DNA of 64,000 nucleotides, from NCBI GenBank assembly GCA_029212905.1, contig JARGPB010000006.1, forward strand, positions 1-64,000, in the 5' to 3' direction. This document shows, piece after piece, positions 42,902-51,013 of the stretch (position 1 is its first letter; each line of letters opens with the position of its first letter). This DNA is from Thalassovita sp. GTDB taxonomy: Bacteria > Pseudomonadota > Alphaproteobacteria > Rhodobacterales > Rhodobacteraceae. The notes under the pieces were generated by a model. The model was not told where the DNA came from. It searched no databases and was given only the letters and a program-made list of their open reading frames with translations. A program made the translations under genes and the position numbers.

Positions 42902-43599
42902 ACGACGTCGATCCTCACCTGCTGATCATTGACGATGACGAACGTATTCGCAGCTTGCTTCAGAAATACTTGATGCGAAACAGGTTTCTGGTGTCGTCGG
43001 CGCGCGATGCCGCCCATGCGCGGCGCATCCTGTCGGGGCTGGAATTTGACCTGATCGTGATGGATGTGATGATGCCCGGCGAGGATGGGATTTCCCTGAC
43101 CCGCGCCCTGCGGCAAGACATTGCCACGCCGATCCTGCTGTTGACGGCCCGCGGCGAAACCGAAGACCGGATCGCAGGGCTGGAGGCTGGCGCGGACGAC
43201 TATCTGGCGAAACCGTTCGAACCCAAAGAGCTGCTGCTGCGCATCAACGCCATCCTGCGCCGGATGCCCGAGGCCGCCCCGGCTGATACGGGCCCAAAGG
43301 TTCTGACGCTGGGGGCCATTCGCTATGATATCGAACGCGGAGAGATGTGGCAGGGCGACGATCTGATCCGCCTGACTGCGACCGAAAGCCAGCTGATGAA
43401 AATCTTCTCGGCCTGGCCAAACGAACCGATCAGCCGGGTAAAACTGGTCGAGGAGCTGGGCCGCGACCGCGGTCAGGCTCAGGAACGCGCCGTGGATGTG
43501 CAGATCACGCGCCTACGCCGCAAGATTGAATCGGACCCCAAACAGCCCCGGTACCTGCAGACCGTGCGCGGCGCGGGCTATATGCTCGCACCGGACTAA
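42898..43599 (+). CDS. petR: OmpR-family response regulator PetR
   Basis: 233 residues. The receiver domain has acidic pair DDDE at 12-15, phospho-acceptor Asp56 in LIVMDVMMPGEDG and the Lys in DYLAKPFEP. The C-terminal winged helix binds DNA (LTATESQLMKIFSAWPNEPISR, ERAVDVQITRLRRKIE, YLQTVRGAGYML). No histidine kinase gene is adjacent, as in R. capsulatus. Named from the petP-petR pairing. Confidence 0.88.
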   Translation: MNDVDPHLLIIDDDERIRSLLQKYLMRNRFLVSSARDAAHARRILSGLEFDLIVMDVMMPGEDGISLTRALRQDIATPILLLTARGETEDRIAGLEAGADDYLAKPFEPKELLLRINAILRRMPEAAPADTGPKVLTLGAIRYDIERGEMWQGDDLIRLTATESQLMKIFSAWPNEPISRVKLVEELGRDRGQAQERAVDVQITRLRRKIESDPKQPRYLQTVRGAGYMLAPD

Positions 43600-43698
43600 C
43601 CCCCGGCACAGACGTGATTTTTCCCTCCTGCCATGCTACTAAAAAGAAGCAGGGCACCAACAAGAGGCCCAATGCGCACCAACAAGGGAGAGAGAAAG

Positions 43699-44199
43699 AT
43701 GAAAGCCACAACCTTGGCGGCCGCGATCGCCGCAAGCCTGACCGTTTCAGCAGGGACACCCGCCCTGGCACAGGAACTCGTCTACTGGGGCAGCGGAGGA
43801 GGCTGGGATATCCTGGTGGACCCGACACTGGGCAACGGTTGCCTGATTCAGGCGGAATACCAGAATGGCGTCCTTGTGCGTGTGGGCTTTGATCTGAACG
43901 AAGGCGCCGGCTATCTGACAGCGTTTCATGAAAACTGGGGTGATATCGTCGAAGGCGAAAGCTATGGCGTGGCCTTTGATCTGGATGGACAATCCTACGA
44001 TGGGGTGGCGCAGGGGATCTATCTGAATGACGTGCCCGGCGCCGACATCTATTTCGACAATCCCGATTTCCTGTGGGACATCGCAGCGCGCCAGACCCTG
44101 ACGCTCTATAATGAATACGGAGAGGTCATGGCGATTGATCTGACGGGCACAATGGTTGCTCTCGAGGGCGCGATGGAATGCCAGGACGATCAGGGCTAG
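43699..44199 (+). CDS. Secreted protein of unknown function
   Basis: 166 residues from MKATTLAAAIA, with AAGGGAGAGAAAG upstream. Cleavage of the signal peptide is expected after PALAQE. The mature part is acidic, Gly- and aromatic-rich, with alternating short strands (LVRVGFDLNEGAGYLTAF, YGVAFDLDGQSYDGVA, ADIYFDNPDFLWDI), suggesting a small all-beta fold. Only two cysteines occur in the mature region, one near each end (GNGCLI and AMECQDD), likely a disulfide. I do not recognise the family. It stands alone between petR and a convergent kinase-like gene. Confidence 0.75.
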   Translation: MKATTLAAAIAASLTVSAGTPALAQELVYWGSGGGWDILVDPTLGNGCLIQAEYQNGVLVRVGFDLNEGAGYLTAFHENWGDIVEGESYGVAFDLDGQSYDGVAQGIYLNDVPGADIYFDNPDFLWDIAARQTLTLYNEYGEVMAIDLTGTMVALEGAMECQDDQG

Positions 44200-44227
44200 G
44201 GGCGCCTCTGTGGTATTCAACGCAACG

Positions 44228-44260
44228 GATGAAACGGCGCGCCCGGCCCGCCGTTTCATC
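44228..44260 (-). terminator. Hairpin downstream of the APH-like gene
   Basis: GATGAAACGGCG and CGCCGTTTCATC are perfect 12-base arms around 9 bases. On the minus strand it follows the APH-like gene, and its first arm uses the GATGAAA end of repeat copy B. It could also stop plus-strand transcripts of the secreted-protein gene, 28 bp upstream. Confidence 0.65.
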
Positions 44261-44282
44261 TTGCCGAAAATACTCACTGCGC
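44254..44282 (-). repeat. Dispersed 3'-end repeat, copy B
   Basis: On the minus strand it reads GCGCAGT, GAGTATTT, TCG, GCAAGATGAAA. It starts 23 bp after the stop of the APH-like gene, almost the same distance as copy A from its gene, and likewise runs into a hairpin. Confidence 0.7.
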
Positions 44283-44304
44283 GCCGCCGGCCAGGGGCGC
44301 CGCC

Positions 44305-45267
44305 TCAGGTGATCTGGCGCAGATCTTTCAGCAGCGCCCGCGCCATGTTCAGCGCAAGGGTGACGCGGCGTTTGGGCATGTCGGGGTGCTCGACGCGGAA
44401 CAGCGTTTCAAAGCAAATCATATAGGGCAGATGCAGGCTGCGTTCGGTTTTCGTCAGGGACAGGGCGTCGGCAAGCGCGTCATACGCCCGCGCATCCACG
44501 CCGAATTTGGTCTGATCTGATAGTGTCAGACCGCGCCGCGCCATATGGGTCAGCGCCCGCGCCATGTCCTTGGTGATCGGCGCAACCGAGGACCCCCCGG
44601 TGTCGATACCGGTCAGAGTGGTTCCGCTCAGGATAAGGTTATTGGGATGAAAATCCCCATGTGGGATCGACACGCGCCAGTCGGTGTCACCGATCTGTTT
44701 GGACAGGTGCCGCATTTGGCGAAAGATCCGCGTTTCGATCTCGCTCAGCTCTGCGTGGGGTTGGGATTCCATGGCGGTTTTGGCGCGGCGCAGCCAGTGG
44801 CGGGTGTTGGCGGGGCGGTTGCTCAGGCTGGGGGCCATATAGGCAGCAAGCCACGCCCCCGCGCGGGCAAAGGTTTCGGCGCGCAGGTCCTGATCCAGTG
44901 ACCACAGATGTTTCATCAGCGGGGTGCCCGGTACAAAGCTGATCACCATCAGGCCTGTGTCTTCGCTGAAATGCAGCGGGGTGGCCACGCGGTTGGTGTC
45001 GCCGGTCATATAGGTATGGCTGCGGCAGAGCTCGGTCCATTCCTTGGTGACTTGTTTGTGGCTGGCGGCAGATAGCGGCAGGCGAAACACAGCGTCCTGA
45101 CCGTGTAACGTGCCGTGAATAATGATCCGATTGCCCGGTACAAAGCGCAGAACCTGTGTGAAATCGGCGCTCAGCCCGGCGGCCTTGGCGGCGGTCCGGG
45201 TCCTGGCCTGCGCCTGGGCGGATTCGGTGGGAAAAGCCTGGGTGTTGTCTGTGGTGACGATGCTCAT
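44305..45267 (-). CDS. Aminoglycoside phosphotransferase-like kinase (APH/choline kinase fold)
   Basis: 320 residues. VSIPHGDFHPNNLILSG is the catalytic Brenner motif (HGDFHPNN) and LTGIDTGGSSVAPITKDMAR the metal-binding Asp segment, slightly altered from the usual DFE/DWE. The N-lobe includes RIIIHGTLHGQDAVFRLPL. Members phosphorylate small alcohols, sugars or antibiotics; nothing here indicates resistance. It stands alone on the minus strand, divergent from xseB. Confidence 0.8.
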   Translation of the reverse strand: MSIVTTDNTQAFPTESAQAQARTRTAAKAAGLSADFTQVLRFVPGNRIIIHGTLHGQDAVFRLPLSAASHKQVTKEWTELCRSHTYMTGDTNRVATPLHFSEDTGLMVISFVPGTPLMKHLWSLDQDLRAETFARAGAWLAAYMAPSLSNRPANTRHWLRRAKTAMESQPHAELSEIETRIFRQMRHLSKQIGDTDWRVSIPHGDFHPNNLILSGTTLTGIDTGGSSVAPITKDMARALTHMARRGLTLSDQTKFGVDARAYDALADALSLTKTERSLHLPYMICFETLFRVEHPDMPKRRVTLALNMARALLKDLRQIT

Positions 45268-45369
45268 TTGTCATTAGCATCCGGTAGCGCGATGCCTGCG
45301 TCAACTGAATTGAACCTCTGCCCGGTCGCGGCTAAGGTGGCGCCGCAATATGCGCCCAAGGAGCCTTTG

Positions 45370-45612
45370 ATGACTGATCGTCCCGTAACTGAAATGACAT
45401 TCGAAGAGGCCATGGCCGAACTGGAACAGGTTGTTGGTCAACTGGAACGGGGCGACGTCGCGCTGGAAGATTCCATCAAGCTGTACACCCGCGGCGCCGA
45501 TCTGAAAAAGCGCTGCGAAGCCAAGCTGAAAGAGGCCGAGGAAAAGGTCGCTGCCATCACGCTGGACGGCGATGGAAACGCGGCGGGGCTAAAGCCTGTC
45601 GAGGGGCTCTGA
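45370..45612 (+). CDS. xseB: Exodeoxyribonuclease VII small subunit
   Basis: 80 residues from MTDRPVTEM with AAGGAG upstream. FEEAMAELEQVVGQLERGDVALEDSIKLYTRGADL is the two-helix XseB fold. It forms the multi-subunit ExoVII with XseA (not in window). In many bacteria xseB precedes ispA and dxs, as it does here. Confidence 0.95.
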   Translation: MTDRPVTEMTFEEAMAELEQVVGQLERGDVALEDSIKLYTRGADLKKRCEAKLKEAEEKVAAITLDGDGNAAGLKPVEGL

Positions 45613-45620
45613 GAGCAGAT

Positions 45621-46496
45621 ATGAACACAGGAACGACGCTGACACGCGCCTTGGCCGAGGCGCGCGCGCTGTCCGAGGGTCATATCCAGGCTGCATTGGC
45701 CGGAGAGGACAGCCCAGTGGCTGACGCGATGCGCTATGCCTGTGCGGGCGGCAAGGGGCTGCGCGGGTTTCTGGTACTGGAAAGCGCGCGTCTGCATGGG
45801 ATTGCGGCGGATGTCGCAACGCCCGCTGCCGCCGCGATCGAGGCAATGCACGCCTATTCGCTGGTGCATGACGATATCCCTTGCATGGACAATGACCTGT
45901 TGCGGCGCGGACAGCCCACCGTTCATGTCAAATGGGACGAGGCCACGGCGGTTCTGGCGGGGGATGCGCTGCAATCTCTGGCGTTCCAGATGCTGTGCCA
46001 GGTCGGGTGCGCGGCCGAGCATAAACTGACCCTGATCAGCACTTTTGCGGCGCGGGCCGGGATTGCAGGCATGGTGGGCGGTCAGGAAATGGATATCGCT
46101 GCCGAAACGGCTCGGGTGCCTTTGACGCTGCCGGAAATTCAGCGGTTGCAGGCCGGGAAGACCGGCGCGCTGATCGAATGGTCGGCCACGGCGGGCGCGA
46201 TCATGGCGGGGGCGGATCAGGGACCCTTGTCTATCTATGCGCATTGCATTGGGCTGGCCTTTCAGATCTGGGACGACGTGCTGGATATCGAAGGCGACGC
46301 TGAAACCGTGGGCAAGGCCGTTGGCAAGGATGCAGATGCGGGCAAAGCCACGTTTGTTTCGCTATTGGGACTGGATGCGGCAAAGCTGCGCGCTGGTGAT
46401 CTGGTGACACAGGCTTGTGATGCGCTAGAGTCCTACGGACAAGAGGCACAAACCTTGCGAGACGCGGCGCGGTTCGTTATCTCGCGTGCAAGCTAA
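45621..46496 (+). CDS. ispA: Farnesyl diphosphate synthase (trans-isoprenyl synthase)
   Basis: 291 residues. First Asp-rich motif DDIPCMDND (84-92) with the two-residue insertion of the FPP synthase type; second Asp-rich motif in QIWDDVLDIEGD. GGKGLRGFLV is the allylic binding region and GGQEMDIAAE a conserved helix. It condenses IPP with DMAPP/GPP. It begins 8 bp after xseB and runs close to dxs, giving an isoprenoid operon. Confidence 0.94.
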   Translation: MNTGTTLTRALAEARALSEGHIQAALAGEDSPVADAMRYACAGGKGLRGFLVLESARLHGIAADVATPAAAAIEAMHAYSLVHDDIPCMDNDLLRRGQPTVHVKWDEATAVLAGDALQSLAFQMLCQVGCAAEHKLTLISTFAARAGIAGMVGGQEMDIAAETARVPLTLPEIQRLQAGKTGALIEWSATAGAIMAGADQGPLSIYAHCIGLAFQIWDDVLDIEGDAETVGKAVGKDADAGKATFVSLLGLDAAKLRAGDLVTQACDALESYGQEAQTLRDAARFVISRAS

Positions 46497-46515
46497 CAGC
46501 CAGCCCGGAGGGGCC

Positions 46516-48444
46516 ATGCCGGATCAACCGAACACGCCATTGCTGGACCAGGTGCATGTGCCTGCGGATCTGAAACGTTTCAGTGACGCTCAGCTGCATC
46601 AGATCGCGGATGAATTGCGCGCCGAAACCGTTAGCGCGGTGTCGGTCACCGGCGGGCATCTGGGGGCCGGTCTGGGTGTGGTTGAATTGACCGTGGCGCT
46701 GCATGCGGTTTTCGACACGCCCAAGGACAAACTGATCTGGGACGTGTCGCACCAGTGCTATCCGCATAAAATCCTGACCGGGCGGCGGGACCGTATTCGG
46801 ACCCTGCGCTCTAAGGATGGGCTGAGCGGTTTCACCAAACGGTCGGAATCGCCCTATGACCCGTTCGGGGCGGCGCATTCTTCGACCTCGATTTCTGCGG
46901 CGCTGGGCTTTGCCGTGGCGCGCGATCTGGGCGGTGTCACCCCCGAAGGTCTGGGCGACGCGATTGCCGTGATCGGTGACGGATCCATGAGCGCCGGCAT
47001 GGCGTTCGAGGCGATGAACAACGCGGGCCATCTGAAAAAGCGCCTGATCGTGATCCTGAATGATAACGAAATGTCGATTGCTCCGCCGGTGGGCGCGCTG
47101 TCGTCTTATCTGAGCCGCCTGTACGCAGGCGAGCCGTTCCAGGAATTCAAGGCCGCCGCCAAGGGCGCTGTCAGCCTGCTGCCTGAACCGTTCCGCGAAG
47201 GCGCCAAACGCGCCAAGGAAATGCTGAAGGGCATGACCGTCGGCGGCACCTTGTTCGAGGAGCTGGGCTTTTCCTATGTCGGGCCGATTGACGGGCACGA
47301 TCTGGACCAGCTGTTGTCTTTGCTGCGCACCGTCAAGGCGCGGGCGACGGGGCCGATCCTGATCCATGCGATCACCAAAAAGGGCAAGGGATACGCCCCG
47401 GCCGAGCGCGCCCGTGACCGGGGCCATGCGACCGGCAAATTCGACGTGCTGACCGGCCAGCAGAAAAAAACACCCAGCAACGCGCCGTCCTATACCAAAG
47501 TGTTCGCGGATGCCTTGCTGTCGCTGGCCGCCAAGGACGACAAGATTTGCGCCGTTACAGCGGCGATGCCGGACGGCACAGGGCTGAACCTGTTCGCGGA
47601 ACGGTATCCCAGCCGGTGCTTTGACGTGGGGATTGCCGAACAGCATGGCGTGACCTTTAGCGCGGGTCTGGCGGCTGGCGGGCTGAAACCGTTTTGCGCG
47701 ATGTATTCGACGTTCTTGCAGCGCGGGTATGATCAGGTGGTGCATGACGTGGCGATCCAACGTCTGCCTGTACGGTTCGCGATTGATCGGGCCGGGCTGG
47801 TGGGCGCCGATGGGGCGACGCATGCGGGTTCGTTCGATATTGCCTTTATGGCGAACCTGCCGGGGATGGTCGTGATGGCCGCCGCAGACGAGGCCGAGCT
47901 GGTGCATATGGTGGCGACCGCCGCTGCCTATGACGAGGGGCCGATTGCGTTCCGGTATCCGCGCGGGGACGGCATGGGGGTCGATATGCCCGATACGCCT
48001 CAGGTGCTGGAGATCGGCAAGGGCCGGATGATCCAACAGGGCGCGCGCGTGGCGATCCTGTCCTTTGGTACCCGTCTGGGAGAGGTCCAGAAAGCCGCTG
48101 AATCTTTGACCGCCAAGGGCATCACGCCCACCGTGGCCGATGCCCGCTTTGCCAAGCCGTTGGATCGGGACATGATCCTGCAACTGGCCGCCGATCACGA
48201 GGCGCTGATCACGATCGAAGAGGGCGCTGTTGGTGGTTTCGGCAGCCATGTGGCGCAGCTTCTGGCGGATGAGGGCGCATTTGATAGCGGGCTGAAATTC
48301 CGTTCGATGGTGCTGCCGGATACGTTTATTGATCAGGCAAGTCAGGAAGACATGTATGCCAACGCGGCCATGAATGCCCCAGATATCGAGGCCAAGGTGC
48401 TGGATGTGTTGGGCATTGCGTCGCTCGGTCGGCAGGCGGGCTGA
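46516..48444 (+). CDS. dxs: 1-deoxy-D-xylulose-5-phosphate synthase
   Basis: 642 residues from the ATG after CGGAGGGG; a GTG at 46486 overlaps ispA and is less likely. Thiamine diphosphate motif GDGSMSAGMAFEAMNNAG near residue 155 and the substrate motif SHQCYPHKILTGRRD are present, as is FSAGLAAGGLKPFCAMYSTFLQRGYDQ. It makes DXP, the entry step of the MEP pathway. A glycosyltransferase gene follows after 2 bp. Confidence 0.97.
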   Translation: MPDQPNTPLLDQVHVPADLKRFSDAQLHQIADELRAETVSAVSVTGGHLGAGLGVVELTVALHAVFDTPKDKLIWDVSHQCYPHKILTGRRDRIRTLRSKDGLSGFTKRSESPYDPFGAAHSSTSISAALGFAVARDLGGVTPEGLGDAIAVIGDGSMSAGMAFEAMNNAGHLKKRLIVILNDNEMSIAPPVGALSSYLSRLYAGEPFQEFKAAAKGAVSLLPEPFREGAKRAKEMLKGMTVGGTLFEELGFSYVGPIDGHDLDQLLSLLRTVKARATGPILIHAITKKGKGYAPAERARDRGHATGKFDVLTGQQKKTPSNAPSYTKVFADALLSLAAKDDKICAVTAAMPDGTGLNLFAERYPSRCFDVGIAEQHGVTFSAGLAAGGLKPFCAMYSTFLQRGYDQVVHDVAIQRLPVRFAIDRAGLVGADGATHAGSFDIAFMANLPGMVVMAAADEAELVHMVATAAAYDEGPIAFRYPRGDGMGVDMPDTPQVLEIGKGRMIQQGARVAILSFGTRLGEVQKAAESLTAKGITPTVADARFAKPLDRDMILQLAADHEALITIEEGAVGGFGSHVAQLLADEGAFDSGLKFRSMVLPDTFIDQASQEDMYANAAMNAPDIEAKVLDVLGIASLGRQAG

Positions 48445-48446
48445 GC

Positions 48447-49463
48447 ATGGGTCTGCGCCGCACGCTTGGATTGCTCCGCTGGCGGCTGAAACAATGGCGC
48501 GCGGCGCGGCATGTGCAGGCCGAAACCCAGGTGTTGCACGGTCCGGCGCGGGTGGATCTGGCGGATGACCAGTGCGCAGTGGTGTCCCTGATGAAGGATG
48601 CCGAATATTGGGTTGGGGATTTTATCCGTCACCATCAGGCGCTGGGCGTCGCGCATATCGTTATTCTGGACAATGGCTCCAGCGATCAGACCGTCGAGAT
48701 CGCGCAGGGGTTTGATCAGGTCACTGTCCTGCGCAACACATTGCCGGTGAAACAGTTCGAATGCCAGATACGAACCGCAGCGGCGCGCAAGGTGCTGCGC
48801 GGTGGCTGGGTACTGTTCGCGGACTCGGATGAGATGGCCGAGGTGCCGGGGGGCGCGCTGACGGGGCTGCTGAAATATTGCAACGCGAATGGGTTCACGG
48901 CTGTGGTTTCTCAGATGCTGGATCTGTATGCGCCGATGCCGCTGTCGCAAACCCGTGGGCTGGACTATGCCGGGGCGCGGGCGGCGATGACACATTACAG
49001 TCTGGGGGCGCTGGAGAAGCGCGCGTATCACGACCCCGAGATCGCGATTTCCTGGTTTTTGCAGGACAACCAAGGGGCCGATGGGGTCCAGCTGTTGCTG
49101 GGCGGGCTGCGCCGCGAGATTTTCCACGAGGACTGTTTGCTGACGAAACATTCGTTGGTGCGAAATCTGCCGGGTGTGCAGCTGATGACCCATCCGCATG
49201 CGGCCACGGGGGTGCGGGTCGCGGATGTCACGGTGGCCTTGCGGCACTATAAACTGGCCGGTGATTTCGCGGCGCGCGACCGTGCTACGATGGCGGCTGG
49301 GACCTGGGAACACAACGAAGATCAGCGCCGGGTCGAGGCCGTGGGCGCGGGTGATTTCATCATCGCCCCGGCGGCAGGACAGGTCTATGCGGGGCCGGAT
49401 CAGCTGGTTCGGGACGGGTTTTTGACGGCCTCTGATGCCTATTGGGCCAGCCTGCTGCCCTGA
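48447..49463 (+). CDS. Glycosyltransferase family 2-like protein, paralogue of the gene at 1403
   Basis: 338 residues starting 2 bp after the dxs stop. A basic N-terminus precedes CAVVSLMKDAEYWVGDFIRHH, then IVILDNGSSDQT and WVLFADSDEMAEV, the nucleotide-binding strand and DxD of GT-A enzymes. The architecture matches the protein at 1403-2413. Acceptor and sugar unknown; the location with isoprenoid genes may mean a lipid-linked acceptor or may be accidental. Confidence 0.78.
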   Translation: MGLRRTLGLLRWRLKQWRAARHVQAETQVLHGPARVDLADDQCAVVSLMKDAEYWVGDFIRHHQALGVAHIVILDNGSSDQTVEIAQGFDQVTVLRNTLPVKQFECQIRTAAARKVLRGGWVLFADSDEMAEVPGGALTGLLKYCNANGFTAVVSQMLDLYAPMPLSQTRGLDYAGARAAMTHYSLGALEKRAYHDPEIAISWFLQDNQGADGVQLLLGGLRREIFHEDCLLTKHSLVRNLPGVQLMTHPHAATGVRVADVTVALRHYKLAGDFAARDRATMAAGTWEHNEDQRRVEAVGAGDFIIAPAAGQVYAGPDQLVRDGFLTASDAYWASLLP

Positions 49464-49586
49464 GCTGCGGTATTTTTGTTGGTCAGGCCCGCTGTGTGTA
49501 TGTATACGGTACCGCAGGGTCAGTTCCGGCATAAACCGGAGCATTCGTTTTGGCCCCCTAACATACCCGGATCGGAGAAAAACCAT

Positions 49587-49766
49587 ATGAAAAAGCTGAT
49601 CGCTGTCCCGCTGTTTCTGGCCTTTGCGGCACCGGCCTTTGCCGGCACGCCTGTCGTTGCTGTAACTGAACCCGCAGTTATCGCGGCAGATGCGACCAGC
49701 TCTAGCAACGGAGCATCGGTGATGGGTCTGGGGCTTCTTCTGGCGGTTCTGATCGCAGCGGATTAA
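49587..49766 (+). CDS. Small signal-peptide/membrane peptide 1
   Basis: 59 residues from MKKLIAVPL, with GGAG 8-12 bases upstream. A cleavable signal peptide (APAFAGTP) is followed by a short low-complexity ectodomain (AADATSSSNGAS) and a C-terminal hydrophobic stretch ending in LIAAD. Same plan as the next gene. I recall similar short peptides in Rhodobacterales, some mislabelled ferrochelatase from a hemH neighbour; there is no enzymatic domain. Confidence 0.72.
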   Translation: MKKLIAVPLFLAFAAPAFAGTPVVAVTEPAVIAADATSSSNGASVMGLGLLLAVLIAAD

Positions 49767-49849
49767 GCGGCTTTCGCGCCGAAATTTGCTTTTTTTCAAG
49801 AATCAGGTGACCCTAGGTTACTCTACGTAACTTTATAGGGGAAATTGAT

Positions 49850-50038
49850 ATGAAACGGATTCTTGGAGCGGCTGTTTTGGCCGGTATGATGGGCGTTGGC
49901 TCGGGTGCGATTGCGGGGGGCGAGACGGTCCTCACTCCGACGACAATCGGCAATGACGCCGCCACTTCGAGCGGCGGAGGGGTTATACTTCCGCTGATAC
50001 TTCTTGCGATCATTGCTGCGGCTGTTGCGGCTGATTGA
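49850..50038 (+). CDS. Small signal-peptide/membrane peptide 2
   Basis: 62 residues from MKRILGAAV, with AGGGGAAA upstream. Signal peptide ends near GAIAGGE; DAATSSGGG and a C-terminal helix VILPLILLAIIAAAVAAD follow. It shares length, the ATSS segment and the AAD terminus with the preceding gene, from which it is separated by 83 bp. The two are probably a tandem duplication. Likely anchored in the inner membrane with a tiny periplasmic part; function unknown. Confidence 0.72.
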   Translation: MKRILGAAVLAGMMGVGSGAIAGGETVLTPTTIGNDAATSSGGGVILPLILLAIIAAAVAAD

Positions 50039-50045
50039 TGGCCTG

Positions 50046-50906
50046 TCAGGCGCTGTCCAGCAGCGCCTGAAGCCCGACCCGATAGTCAGGGAACAGCAGG
50101 CGGACGCCTAGCTCTTCTTTGATGCGGGTGTTTCGAACCCGTTTGGATTCCGCATAAAAGCTGCGCGCCATCGGAGTCATCTCGGCGTTTTCAAAGGGAA
50201 TGGCGGGGGGCACCGGCAGGTGCAGCAATTTGGCCGCATGAGCAATCACGTCTTGGGGCGGGGCCGGGTCGTCGTCACACAGATTATAGACGGCGCCGGG
50301 GTTTGGCTGCTCGATCGAGGCGTGCAGCACCTGCGCGATGTCCGCGACATGGATGCGGCTGAAGACTTGGTTTGCCTTGATGATCCGACGGGCGGTGCCG
50401 TTGCGGACCTTGGCAAACGGGCCGCGACCGGGGCCATAGATGCCCGCCAGACGAAAGATATGTAGCGGCAAGCCGGGAACGGATTGCCAGTCGCGCTCGG
50501 CTGCGACGCGCCATTGACCGCGTTTGGTGCTGGGGGTCAGGGGGGCGTTTTCATCGACCCAGGCGCCTTGATGATCGCCATAAACGCCGGTGGTGGACAG
50601 ATAGCCGACCCACTGTAGATGGGGCGCGGCGGTGATTTGGTCGCGGAAGCGGTTTAGCGTCGGATCACCCTGCGTATCTGGCCCAGCAGAAACGAGGATA
50701 TGGGAGGCTTTGGGCAAGGCCTGCGATAGCGTTTCAGGCATGCCGTCGTCCGCAAGCAGGATCGGTGTGACGCCCGACGTTCGAATCGTCTGGGCGCGTT
50801 CTGGACTGCGGGTGGTGCCGAAGATGGTCCAACCCAGCGGCAAAAGGCGTTGTGCCAGCGCCGATGCCGAGTATCCATGTCCAAAAGAGATCAATGTCTT
50901 AGTCAT
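50046..50906 (-). CDS. NAD-dependent epimerase-like (extended SDR) protein
   Basis: 286 residues from MTKTLISFGHGYSA. The cofactor loop is GHGYSASALAQRL, an atypical GxGxxA form. YLSTTGVYGDHQGAWVDE has Thr/Ser and Tyr of the active site region, but the YxxxK is not clear (KRGQWRVAAE follows). LAGIYGPGRGPFAKVRNG and RIHVADIAQVLHASIEQP are conserved in this YeeZ-like group. Substrate unknown. Divergent from paaA across 107 bp. Confidence 0.82.
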   Translation of the reverse strand: MTKTLISFGHGYSASALAQRLLPLGWTIFGTTRSPERAQTIRTSGVTPILLADDGMPETLSQALPKASHILVSAGPDTQGDPTLNRFRDQITAAPHLQWVGYLSTTGVYGDHQGAWVDENAPLTPSTKRGQWRVAAERDWQSVPGLPLHIFRLAGIYGPGRGPFAKVRNGTARRIIKANQVFSRIHVADIAQVLHASIEQPNPGAVYNLCDDDPAPPQDVIAHAAKLLHLPVPPAIPFENAEMTPMARSFYAESKRVRNTRIKEELGVRLLFPDYRVGLQALLDSA

Positions 50907-50943
50907 GTTTGTACAGTGCCGTGAAACGAAATTGCCCACAAGC

Positions 50944-50978
50944 GTTACGAAAATAGTTTCTTTTCTAATTTTCGTAAC
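50944..50978. promoter_or_regulatory. Inverted repeat, probable operator of the paa operon
   Basis: GTTACGAAAAT (50944-50954) and ATTTTCGTAAC (50968-50978) are perfect 11-base arms separated by 13 bases. It lies 36 bp upstream of the paaA start in the spacer shared with a divergent gene. Phenylacetate operons are commonly controlled by PaaX or TetR-type PaaR repressors; no regulator gene is in the window, so the protein that binds is unknown. Confidence 0.65.
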
Positions 50979-51013
50979 ATATAAAAGGTTCAGCGACAGG
51001 AGGAGACCCAGCC

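Noticed and set aside
44305..45267. Antibiotic resistance gene (aminoglycoside phosphotransferase)
   Set aside because: Only the generic kinase fold motif is shared; the gene has host-like composition and no mobile context, so a resistance role is unsupported.
46477..48249. 590-residue minus-strand frame opposite dxs
   Set aside because: Antisense shadow of dxs, rich in Arg/His/Gln with no domain.
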